A stretch of DNA of 64,000 nt from an uncultured Pseudomonadales bacterium (GTDB lineage Bacteria > Pseudomonadota > Gammaproteobacteria > Pseudomonadales > Azotimanducaceae): contig OX638346.1 of the NCBI GenBank assembly GCA_951813515.1, positions 1,047,617 through 1,111,616 on the forward strand. The letters are read 5' to 3'. A program made the translations under genes and the position numbers. Below are positions 27,088-34,717 of this stretch, piece after piece (the first letter of the stretch is position 1; each line of letters opens with the position of its first letter). Under the pieces are notes generated by a model that had not been told where the DNA came from, did no database searches, and saw nothing but the letters and a program-made list of their open reading frames with translations.

Positions 27088-28620
27088 CTAGATCGTCGCC
27101 CGGGACGACCAGAGTTCACGCACGGCATCCATCGGCGCGGAGACAACTTCCGGCGTTTGGGCGAATAACATGGTCCGGCGCGAGTCCACGTCGTACTCCG
27201 GCCAATCCGGCACTTCCTCGTTCGCCGGATCGCCGTTACGCGCGAAGGCGAGATAGCTCGCCATGACACGACGCGACAAGCGCTCCACCGCTTCGCCCGT
27301 GCCACAGAAACGTTGCATTCGAGGCAACCCATACGTGCCCCAGACAAACGGAATGTCGAGCGAGTGGCAGGCTTGCAGGCGTCCTTCGCGCGCCGGCGAT
27401 TCGTGGTCGAACCGATACATCCACACGGGCGCCTTCGGGGTCGATGCGCCCGAATCCGTCGCGTCCACTGACCGCCCGCCTTCTGCGGCGTGGGCGCGCA
27501 AACGGCATTCCGCGGTGCGGATGGCCGGAATCCGGAACGACCGGTCGGTGGCGATCGCGGCCCAGATGTCGATCGGATCGGTGCGCAGGCCCGCGGCGGT
27601 TCGATCCTGGACGTAGCACTCGACCGCTTCCGCCGCACGAGTACCGAACGGGCCGCGCGCCAGTTGCGACAGTTGCGCCGCGTCCATGTTCGCCATTTCC
27701 CTGTCGAACGCCGTGAACAACGTCGACTCGTCCCGGGTGTGGCCGATCATCAGCGGCATGCTGTCAGTCGTGTCGCGCGCAAGAACCGTTGCCGCATCTT
27801 CCGCGATCACGTCGCCGTCGCGGGTAGGGCCCCAGCCCGTGCCCGCCATTCGCACCTGGTAGCCGAGAATGTCGGTCGCCGATACTTCGCGTAACCGTTC
27901 GAAGCCGCCGAAGTGCTGCGCGAGCGCCCGCGCCGTGGCGTGTGCGTCGTCTGCCATAGTCTGGCGTTTCAGCGAACCGCTCATGGGGACGGCTTTGTCG
28001 AAACACCCTTGCGCCGACGGCATGGCCATCAACTGCGCAATGTCGAATCCACCGGCAGACTGCCCGAACACCGTAACGTTGTCCGGGTCGCCGCCAAATG
28101 CACCGACTTCCGCACGCACCCAGCGCAACGCCGCGACCTGGTCGAGCAACGCTTCGTTGCCAGTCGCACCCAGCTCCGGTGCATGGAGGAATCCCAGGGC
28201 ACCCAGCCGGTAGTTCAAGGTGACCACCACCACATCGCCGATCCTCGCCAGGTGTTCGCCGTTGACGCGCGGCTGCGAACCCGCACCCACGGTGTTGCCG
28301 CCGCCGTGAATCCAGACCATGACGGGCCGCCGAGCATCGTCAGGATTCGGAGTCCATACATTCAGATAGAGGCAATCTTCGCTGACCTCATGGGTCGCGA
28401 TGCCGATGAGTTCGCCGCGGTCCCCGGGAATGATCGACTGCACGGCGCACGGGCCGAACGCGAGCGCTTCGCGCGTGCCCGCCCAAGGGTCCGGCGGCAC
28501 AGGCGCCCGCCAGCGCAGGTCACCGACCGGCGGTTCGGCGAAGGGAATGCCCTTGAACACATGCACGCCATTTCCCATCGCCCCTCGCACCCGCCCGTAA
28601 CTCGTTTCAACCACGCTCAA
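27088..28620 (-). CDS. Type-B carboxylesterase
   Basis: A 510-residue alpha/beta-hydrolase of the carboxylesterase type B family. Visible are the opening YGRVRG..GVHVFKGIPFAEPPVG, EDCLYLNVWTP, the oxyanion-hole HGGG (105-108), the nucleophile GQSAGG (Ser188), the acid in HTRDESTLF, and a catalytic His in CHSLDIPFVWG. No signal peptide is seen, so it is probably cytoplasmic. The start is TTG with GGAGG 6 bases upstream. Such enzymes hydrolyse esters of xenobiotics and natural products. Confidence 0.9.
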   Translation of the reverse strand: MSVVETSYGRVRGAMGNGVHVFKGIPFAEPPVGDLRWRAPVPPDPWAGTREALAFGPCAVQSIIPGDRGELIGIATHEVSEDCLYLNVWTPNPDDARRPVMVWIHGGGNTVGAGSQPRVNGEHLARIGDVVVVTLNYRLGALGFLHAPELGATGNEALLDQVAALRWVRAEVGAFGGDPDNVTVFGQSAGGFDIAQLMAMPSAQGCFDKAVPMSGSLKRQTMADDAHATARALAQHFGGFERLREVSATDILGYQVRMAGTGWGPTRDGDVIAEDAATVLARDTTDSMPLMIGHTRDESTLFTAFDREMANMDAAQLSQLARGPFGTRAAEAVECYVQDRTAAGLRTDPIDIWAAIATDRSFRIPAIRTAECRLRAHAAEGGRSVDATDSGASTPKAPVWMYRFDHESPAREGRLQACHSLDIPFVWGTYGLPRMQRFCGTGEAVERLSRRVMASYLAFARNGDPANEEVPDWPEYDVDSRRTMLFAQTPEVVSAPMDAVRELWSSRATI

Positions 28621-28652
28621 TTTCGACCTCCAGAATCTGTTCCCGCCATCGC

Positions 28653-29669
28653 TCAGGCGAGCACCGTCTTCGCCGCCTCGCCGGGTTCCTCGCGTGCCAG
28701 CTTCGGCAGCAGATAGCCAGGCAGCCTCTCACCCATCGCGTCATGGATCTGCCGGGCACGCGCCTGGGTTACATGGAACCCGTGCGTGCCGAGAACCGCA
28801 TCCGGCATGTGCAGGTAATACGGCAGAACGCCCTGCTCGAACAGTCGTTCGGACAACGCACAGAGTGTCGGCGCCGCGTCGTTGACACCGCGCAGCAGGA
28901 CGCTCTGGTTAAGTAGCGTGCTGCCTCGAATTCGCGCCAGGCAAGCGAACGCTCGGGCCGTATCCGCGTCGAGTTCATGCGGGTGGTTGGCATGCGCGAC
29001 GATGACGACGCGCAGGCGTGTGGAATCGAGGACATCGAGCAGGTCCTGGGTGATGCGGGACGGCAGCACGATGGGCAGGCGCGTGTGGATGCGCAGGCGT
29101 TGGACATGGTTGATTTCATCGAGGCCTCGAATCAACCGGCCCAGCGAGGCGTCGGTCAGCACCAGCGGATCGCCTCCCGACAGTATGACTTCGGTGATCT
29201 GACTATCCTCTCGCAACGTGGCAAGTGCCGCTTCGCGACGGTCAGGACCGTGATCCTCGTAAGGGAAGTGTCTGCGGAAGCAGTATCGGCAGTGGATCGC
29301 GCATGCCGATGTCGCGATCAGGAGCGCGCGACCCCGGTATTTCTGGATCACGGCGGGCGCACGCGCAAAATCCTTCTCATGTAGCGGATCGACGCTGAAT
29401 CGCGTCCCGTCGGGGAGCACTGATACAGGCTCCTGCTCCTCAGCAGTCGGCAATACCTGGCGCAGCAGCGGGTCGCTAGGGTCGTTCCACCGCATGCGCG
29501 CGACGAATCCCCGCGGAACTCGCAGCGGGAACCCGGCACTCGCACCGTTCTCGAGGTCGCCAAGCGGCAATCCCAGCATGTGACCCAGTTCTGCCGGGGA
29601 AGCAACGGCGTCCCTCAGTTCGCTCCGCCAGACGTGCGGCTGCCAGGGAACGGGATCGGCAAGAACCAT
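28653..29669 (-). CDS. epmB: EF-P beta-lysylation protein EpmB (lysine 2,3-aminomutase-like)
   Basis: A radical-SAM, PLP-dependent enzyme of the KamA family that makes (R)-beta-lysine for modification of elongation factor P. The iron-sulfur motif is CAIHCRYC, followed by FRRHFPY. ILSGGDPLV, RLRIHTRLPIV, LLNQSVLLRGVND, PYYLH and GYLLPKLARE align with E. coli EpmB along the whole length. The start at 29669 matches the E. coli N-terminus; an ATG at 29699 is also possible. Its usual neighbours efp and epmA are not in the window. Confidence 0.92.
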   Translation of the reverse strand: MVLADPVPWQPHVWRSELRDAVASPAELGHMLGLPLGDLENGASAGFPLRVPRGFVARMRWNDPSDPLLRQVLPTAEEQEPVSVLPDGTRFSVDPLHEKDFARAPAVIQKYRGRALLIATSACAIHCRYCFRRHFPYEDHGPDRREAALATLREDSQITEVILSGGDPLVLTDASLGRLIRGLDEINHVQRLRIHTRLPIVLPSRITQDLLDVLDSTRLRVVIVAHANHPHELDADTARAFACLARIRGSTLLNQSVLLRGVNDAAPTLCALSERLFEQGVLPYYLHMPDAVLGTHGFHVTQARARQIHDAMGERLPGYLLPKLAREEPGEAAKTVLA

Positions 29670-29925
29670 GCTGTCGGACCGTCCAGGGTGGCCAACCATT
29701 CTAAACGCCGAGCCTCTGCACCCGCGACCCCGTGCTCGACCGCGTCAGACCGCGAAAGTTTCACCCTCAACCGCGGGCGCGCATCGGGTTCGGCCACTTG
29801 GCGAAAGTCTGCACTGATTTTGAGACATCTCCCACAAAAACTCTCGCAGTTGACCTGCTTCGCTCCCGCTCCGACGCATCTACTATCGCCGGGATTATCA
29901 GAACCAATCGAGACCTTCATCCGCG

Positions 29926-30423
29926 ATGACCCGAAATCTGGTCCTGCTGTTCGCCGCGATATTCGTCCTGACGACCGCATTCGACATCTGGACCACCTGG
30001 GTAGGCGTCAATCAGCTCGGCTATACCGAACTGAACCCGCTCACCGACACCAGTTCCGTGCAATCGATGGCCATACCCGAGATCTTCACGCTTTTCATCG
30101 GGATCGCCATGGTCGCCGCGGGCGCACACCTTGCCAAGGAGCTGCGTCCACTCACCGACGAAAGGTTCTCACCGTTCTACAAGAGATTCCTGACGGTCGA
30201 GAAGTTCTTTCACCTCCTTGTGCTATTCCCGATGTTAGTCGCCGTTGTACGAATCGTGCCAGTACTCAGCAACGCATCCTTCATATTCTACGGTTGGGGT
30301 CTATTTGAAATAGATGCGTGGTGGACAAATACGATTGTTATGATTATCTTCTTTATGATACTGACCCGTCCCACGGCTTATTTCATATACCTTGTCTGCC
30401 GCGCTTCGAAACCCAACGCCTGA
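29926..30423 (+). CDS. Four-helix membrane protein of the tandem peptide cassette, copy A
   Basis: A 165-residue integral membrane protein with four hydrophobic segments (about 4-25, 50-70, 94-115, 137-158). The first carries FDIWTTWVGV and is followed by GYTELNPLTDTSS; a D..TT...NP pattern of this sort occurs in DUF5658-type membrane proteins. More than half of its residues match the protein at 30971-31462, and the DNA around FDIWTTW is nearly identical. It is followed 142 bases later by a small double-glycine-leader peptide. An immunity role is inferred from size, topology and pairing. Confidence 0.75.
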   Translation: MTRNLVLLFAAIFVLTTAFDIWTTWVGVNQLGYTELNPLTDTSSVQSMAIPEIFTLFIGIAMVAAGAHLAKELRPLTDERFSPFYKRFLTVEKFFHLLVLFPMLVAVVRIVPVLSNASFIFYGWGLFEIDAWWTNTIVMIIFFMILTRPTAYFIYLVCRASKPNA

Positions 30424-30565
30424 CAATCGCCTCCAAGCACGCCAGTGGACGAGAGAGGCATGAAATTTAGGCAATGTCGCACGCAAAGCCACGCACCTAT
30501 CGTTCTTTACCCATGATAGCGACTCGGTAAGATAACCCCCTCATCTATTGCTAATGGAGTATGTC

Positions 30566-30763
30566 ATGAGGGAACTGACCAGACTTGAAGCTGACCAGGC
30601 TGCGGGTGGAGGAGGACCGTTGGTGGTTGTATTTCTCGTCGCCGTAGGCGGAGGGATCGTCGTCTCTTACGCGTATGAAAAATCCGGCGGTCTCGAGGGA
30701 ATCAAGCGGGGCGTCAAACGTGTCGCCAAGGCTCTCACGGGACCGGAGAAGAAACCGGAGTGA
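30566..30763 (+). CDS. Double-glycine-leader peptide (class IIb bacteriocin-like), copy A
   Basis: A 65-residue peptide with GGAG 6 bases before the ATG. The leader MRELTRLEADQAAGG is a textbook double-glycine signal, cleaved after GG by C39-peptidase ABC exporters. The predicted 50-residue mature part starts with a hydrophobic stretch containing small residues (LVVVFLVAVGGGIVV) and ends in a cationic tail (IKRGVKRVAKAL, EKKPE), as membrane-active bacteriocins do. It pairs with the membrane protein upstream. Secretion and killing activity are inferred; a signalling peptide is also possible. Confidence 0.72.
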   Translation: MRELTRLEADQAAGGGGPLVVVFLVAVGGGIVVSYAYEKSGGLEGIKRGVKRVAKALTGPEKKPE

Positions 30764-30868
30764 TGCGATGGGGCACTGGGTCGACAACGCGACACACCGA
30801 CGTCGTGTTCCGCCAACCGCAGTGGCCTCAAATGGTCTGACTCGAAGGTCGAGAGTCAATCCACATGG

Positions 30869-30907
30869 CGAGGGCCGACCGCGATTGGGCAATCGCGGTC
30901 GGCCTCT
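30869..30907 (+). terminator. Strong hairpin after peptide cassette A
   Basis: A 12-bp perfect stem (GCCGACCGCGAT / ATCGCGGTCGGC) extended by an AGG/CCT pair has a 6-base loop. It lies about 105 bases after the peptide stop. The downstream tract is only moderately T-rich, so it may stabilise the message or terminate weakly. Confidence 0.5.
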
Positions 30908-30970
30908 CGTCAATTCAGTTGCTCCCCAAATTCCCTCTCTCACCAGCACAAAGTGCTCTCCGATTCCGCA

Positions 30971-31462
30971 ATGATCCGAAATCTGGCGCTCCTCTTTGGC
31001 GTGACATTCACGCTGACAACCACGTTTGACATCTGGACCACCTGGGTGGGCGTCCATCAATTCGGCTATACCGAACTAAACCCCTTCACCGATACGAGTT
31101 CAATCCGGACCATGGCCATGCCGGAGGTCATCACGCTATTCGTCGGAATGGCAATCGTAGCGACGGCGGCACATTTCTCCAAGACGCTGCGTCCGCTCCC
31201 GGACGAGGGGTTCCGGTCCTTCTACAAGAGGTTCTTTTCGAAAGAAAAGCTATTGAAATCTCTAGTCTGCCTCCCCATCCTCGTTGCTGTAGCGCGAATC
31301 GTAGCTGTTCTCAGCAACACGTCCCTCATCCTCTACGACCAGGGCCTCTACGGAGTTTCCACACCGTGGCTGAACATGTTCGTGCGGGCTATTGTGTATG
31401 TACTGCTAATTCGCCCTACGATGTACTTCATATATATAATATGTCGTCGTTCGCCTCATTAG
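30971..31462 (+). CDS. Four-helix membrane protein of the tandem peptide cassette, copy B
   Basis: A 163-residue paralogue of the protein at 29926-30423, starting at ATG 30971. It keeps TFDIWTTWVGV, GYTELNPFTDTSS, LRPL.DE.F..FYKRF and VLSN.S in the same places, with four hydrophobic segments. The C-terminal helix differs most. It is followed by the second double-glycine peptide, so gene order and content of cassette A are repeated. The last third is AT-richer than surrounding genes. Confidence 0.75.
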   Translation: MIRNLALLFGVTFTLTTTFDIWTTWVGVHQFGYTELNPFTDTSSIRTMAMPEVITLFVGMAIVATAAHFSKTLRPLPDEGFRSFYKRFFSKEKLLKSLVCLPILVAVARIVAVLSNTSLILYDQGLYGVSTPWLNMFVRAIVYVLLIRPTMYFIYIICRRSPH

Positions 31463-31658
31463 GCCTAACCAACACACATATCCATACCACTCGATCCAAG
31501 CCATGGCCACCCCATGGCGGCAGCTCCAACGTCTGCATATGGCTAATGTCTGCGTACAATTCGGGAATATTCACATGCCAATTTCTGAAATCACCCATTG
31601 GCCGATGCCATTCGCATCACCTAGGCTGTCCTCGTTGAATCAACAAAAGGAGCATTCA

Positions 31659-31880
31659 ATGAGAGAGTTAACGGTGTCTGAAACCGACCAAACGGCTGGC
31701 GGACTCTGGCCAATTGTTGTGGCCCTGGTAGGATCCTACGTTGGCCAGTTGATGGTCGACGCGATGGGAGGGGCTGACGGGATCGACGAAGGAGTGTCGG
31801 AGGTCTTTCACCTCTTCACCACGGGAACCACCAAAGCGTACCGGGATTTCTGCGAAAAGTATCCCGAAGCTGAGTGCTGA
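31659..31880 (+). CDS. Double-glycine-leader peptide (class IIb bacteriocin-like), copy B
   Basis: A 73-residue peptide with a perfect AAAGGAG 6 bases before ATG 31659. The leader MRELTVSETDQTAGG matches that of the first peptide at MRELT, E, DQ and AGG. The mature part is unrelated to the first: a hydrophobic segment with a GxxxG motif (GSYVG), an acidic middle (GADGIDEGVSE), and two Cys near the end (FCEKYPEAEC) that could form a disulfide. An internal Met ORF start upstream lacks a ribosome site. The shared leader implies the same exporter. Confidence 0.75.
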   Translation: MRELTVSETDQTAGGLWPIVVALVGSYVGQLMVDAMGGADGIDEGVSEVFHLFTTGTTKAYRDFCEKYPEAEC

Positions 31881-31899
31881 TAGCTGGTGGATCGGCGAG

Positions 31900-31933
31900 G
31901 GGCGATGAACCGTAGGGATTCGGTTCATCGCCC
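31900..31933 (+). terminator. Strong hairpin after peptide cassette B
   Basis: A 13-bp perfect stem (GGGCGATGAACCG / CGGTTCATCGCCC) with an 8-base loop starts 20 bases after the peptide stop. No long T run follows. Its position mirrors the hairpin after cassette A. Confidence 0.55.
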
Positions 31934-32207
31934 ACTCAGACCAACATGAGCCTAGCATTCGATCGGCGGCAAACGTCACTCGTGTGGCAGATGCGCTGAA
32001 CGCAGGACCGAACCCGTACCCGCGTACTTTCCTTTCTCGCCACACCGACGGCAGCAACAACGCCATGTCCCGCAACATCCCGCAGCTCCGCTTCCCCACA
32101 ACGGGCGGTCAGATTTGACACGCGTCGCGCTCGAATGCAAGTTCCCAAACAACAACGCGCGGGTCCCACCCCCGCAAACATTCCACCGAAGGCCTAGGGG
32201 CACGACC

Positions 32208-33032
32208 ATGACCGCCGATACACCGATTTTGACCGAACGCCGGGGCAAGAAGGACGGCATTCTCTGGCTGACGCTAAACCGTCCGGAAAGACTGAACGCC
32301 CTCACCTTTCCGTTGCTGCGGAAACTGCGCGAGATTCTGGTTGACGCCCGTTTCGATCGGTCAGTGCGCTGCATTGTCATCACGGGCGCCGGCAGGGGGT
32401 TCTGCTCGGGCATGGACATGAGCGGTGCCGCGAATCCGGATCGGGAGCCACCGCCTGCCGACAGTAGAATCGATCCCGAAGGGAGTCGTCTGAATTTCCG
32501 CCACGAGACCGAGACCTATATCGCGCTCAAACGCGTCGAGGTACCGATCATCGCCATGATCAACGGGCCCGCCGTCGGGGCGGGTCTTGACCTGGCGAGC
32601 CACTGCGACCTTGCCGTCGGTTCCACTGCCGCCCGCTACCAGGTCGCCTACGTCAAGCGGGGCGTATTTGCCGACCTTGGCGGTTTCTGGTCGTTGCCGA
32701 AGATCCTGGGGTGGCGCAAAGCGATGGAACTCATGATGACCGGAAGGTTCATGAGCGCCGAGGAAGCGCACGAAGCCGGTTTGACCAACTACCTGGTGGA
32801 ACCCGACGCGTTGGAGCAGAGGACCATGGAACTGGCGCTCGAGGTAGAGGCGGGGCCACCCATCGCCCAGAAACTCGGAAAAACACTGGCTCTGCGCACC
32901 GCCAATTTGGACTTCGACAGCGCCATGCAATGGTCCGAATCCGCCCTTCCGCTAGCGACCCTTTCACGCGACTCCGTCGAAGGCATGAAGGCCTTTAGAG
33001 AAAAGCGGGAAACGGACTTCCTAGGCTACTAA
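32208..33032 (+). CDS. Enoyl-CoA hydratase/isomerase family protein
   Basis: A 274-residue crotonase-fold protein. Family motifs are LTLNRPERLNALT, CIVITGAGRGFCSGMDM (oxyanion hole region) and IAMINGPAVGAGLDLASHCDLAVGS. The second catalytic Glu position falls near KRGVFADLGGFWSLPKILG and carries Asp-Leu-Gly, so the exact reaction (hydration, isomerisation or other) is uncertain. ATG 32208 has AGGGG 7 bases upstream. It likely serves fatty or aromatic acyl-CoA breakdown. Confidence 0.88.
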   Translation: MTADTPILTERRGKKDGILWLTLNRPERLNALTFPLLRKLREILVDARFDRSVRCIVITGAGRGFCSGMDMSGAANPDREPPPADSRIDPEGSRLNFRHETETYIALKRVEVPIIAMINGPAVGAGLDLASHCDLAVGSTAARYQVAYVKRGVFADLGGFWSLPKILGWRKAMELMMTGRFMSAEEAHEAGLTNYLVEPDALEQRTMELALEVEAGPPIAQKLGKTLALRTANLDFDSAMQWSESALPLATLSRDSVEGMKAFREKRETDFLGY

Positions 33033-33049
33033 CGGGGGAAGGTTCGGGG

Positions 33050-33676
33050 TCAGTCCTCCTTGGCCTCACGATTGATCAGGGAAGGCCTCGGCACAAACAG
33101 AGGTTCGTCTTCGGCATCCCCCGAATCCAGTGTTTCAGGTCTCGGGGCGCGCCAGGCCGTGATCTCCCTCGCCGTGTGCCAACCTTCGAAGTCCCTGTCC
33201 AGCAACACGAAGAATGCCCGTTCTTCGTTGCCAAAGACTTCAACGCAGACGAGGGCATCCTCGTTTCGGTACCCGGCGCGTGAAATTGAAATGACTGGCG
33301 CGCCGAACTCCGCGCGCAGAGCCCAGGCAGACTTGTCCGGATCGTCGACTAAACGTACCCGGTCCGAGTATTGGGAGAAGTCGAAGCCCTCGTCGCCACG
33401 GTTGGCAGCCAGGAACCGTTCGAACAGCGCCGCGGGAACCGCTTCCTTCATGACACCTTCCGACCGGCAATCCGACGGTCGGCTGAGGACGACCACATCG
33501 CCCATGGGAACTACGAACCCCGAGAAGAGGCTCGCCATGATGTCGGCTTCCCGCGGCGGTTCAAGCGGAGGCGGTCGCATGAGGTAGATGCCCCCCGCGA
33601 AAACGAGCAGGAGGGCCGCGCCGGCGGCGAGTCTGAATTTCACGAACAACGCACGGCGCGGCGACCGCTCGTACAC
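33050..33676 (-). CDS. Membrane-anchored hypothetical protein
   Basis: A 208-residue protein with a basic N-terminus, one transmembrane helix (about 11-33, FRLAAGAALLLVFAGGIYLM) and a soluble domain of about 170 residues, probably periplasmic. It contains DFSQYSDRVRLVDDPDKSAWALRAEFG and FFVLLDRDFEGWHTAREI. I do not recognise the family. The start is GTG at 33676 without a good ribosome site. It is convergent with the enoyl-CoA hydratase gene. Confidence 0.6.
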   Translation of the reverse strand: MYERSPRRALFVKFRLAAGAALLLVFAGGIYLMRPPPLEPPREADIMASLFSGFVVPMGDVVVLSRPSDCRSEGVMKEAVPAALFERFLAANRGDEGFDFSQYSDRVRLVDDPDKSAWALRAEFGAPVISISRAGYRNEDALVCVEVFGNEERAFFVLLDRDFEGWHTAREITAWRAPRPETLDSGDAEDEPLFVPRPSLINREAKED

Positions 33677-33713
33677 GCGGGCATCAAGCCCGTCTAGCGT
33701 ATCTGATCAGCGG

Positions 33714-34679
33714 TTACCCCTCAGGGTAAATGATCTCCCCTCCGCGCACGGTGCAGACCTTCTGCCGCACGGCGTCACCGCCGCCGCCGATCCACCGCGA
33801 ATAGAAGCCGGGAGCAGTAGCGTTCTCAGGTATCAGCTTCGACCATGGATCCTCCGGCCTGATGTGGACCGTGACCATGCCGGGTTCCCAGGCAAGTTCT
33901 CTCGCCGGTTGACCTCCGCCTCTGCCGGTACCCCTGAGCAGGACCGAACCGCCCTGTATCCAGTGCCACGATATCGAACTGCCCCCTTCGACCCTTCCCA
34001 GGGCCCGCAAGGCGGCTTCGTCTTCCACCGGGCCGGGGGTGAAATCGAGGGAGTAGCGAACACTGCCCTCGTACCTGGCCTCGGCCCTTCGGGGCGTGAA
34101 GGTGATCTGATCCGCCACGTACTTGGGCCAGCCCCAGACGACGCCCTCACGGGTGTGGTACAGCGTCGGCACCGGGGCGCTCAACAACAACCAGGACTCG
34201 ATCCCGTCGGGGCACAGCGCCTTGACCGTGATCCTGCCTTCCTGAAAGCGCGTCAGGTCGCTGGCCTCCCTGTTCATGTCGAGGAGCGTCGTGCCCACCA
34301 TCGGCACCTCCGGCATTTCCAGGGGCGGCGGCAGGAATGAGCGGTAGACATCCAAGTCCGCCGGCTCGTGTGCGGTAAAGATACCTTGCGTCCCGGCGCC
34401 CATTTCGATCAGCTTCTCGAGCTGCTCCGGCGTCGCTGGCGGTATCTCCGGGTTTCCGGGGCCTCGACCGAGGTTGACGAGTTCCCTCGCGTTGGGATCC
34501 TCGGCAAATCGGGCAACCGCGTCCATCAATGCGTTCGAGCGGCGTTGGCGAATTGCCGATAGCTTCCTGTCCAATTCAGCATCGCCTTTCCCGAAATCCT
34601 GGTTGTCCATCGGGGTTCGCTGTGGCAAATCTGAAGCTGCTCCTGCGTATTCCTCCGGAATGAAAACGCTTTTGATCAT
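33714..34679 (-). CDS. Acetoacetate decarboxylase-like protein
   Basis: A 321-residue protein of the acetoacetate decarboxylase superfamily. After an N-terminal extension of about 100 residues come YRSFLPPPLEMPEVPMVG, ESWLLLSAPV, and GVVWGWPKYVADQITF, in which Lys186 corresponds to the Schiff-base lysine region (E..G.PK) of the family. Related enzymes decarboxylate or hydrate beta-keto acids. The ATG has GGGAGGA 8 bases upstream. It lies 38 bases downstream of the fused CaiB gene, so they are probably one operon. Confidence 0.8.
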   Translation of the reverse strand: MIKSVFIPEEYAGAASDLPQRTPMDNQDFGKGDAELDRKLSAIRQRRSNALMDAVARFAEDPNARELVNLGRGPGNPEIPPATPEQLEKLIEMGAGTQGIFTAHEPADLDVYRSFLPPPLEMPEVPMVGTTLLDMNREASDLTRFQEGRITVKALCPDGIESWLLLSAPVPTLYHTREGVVWGWPKYVADQITFTPRRAEARYEGSVRYSLDFTPGPVEDEAALRALGRVEGGSSISWHWIQGGSVLLRGTGRGGGQPARELAWEPGMVTVHIRPEDPWSKLIPENATAPGFYSRWIGGGGDAVRQKVCTVRGGEIIYPEG

Positions 34680-34717
34680 GATTAGTCCTCCCAGTAATTT
34701 GAATCGTTTCTGTTATA

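Noticed and set aside
26835..27638. Long minus-strand open frame over the 3' part of the carboxylesterase gene
   Set aside because: It is rich in Arg and Ser, overlaps a well-supported gene and the palindromic repeat, and shows no family motif.
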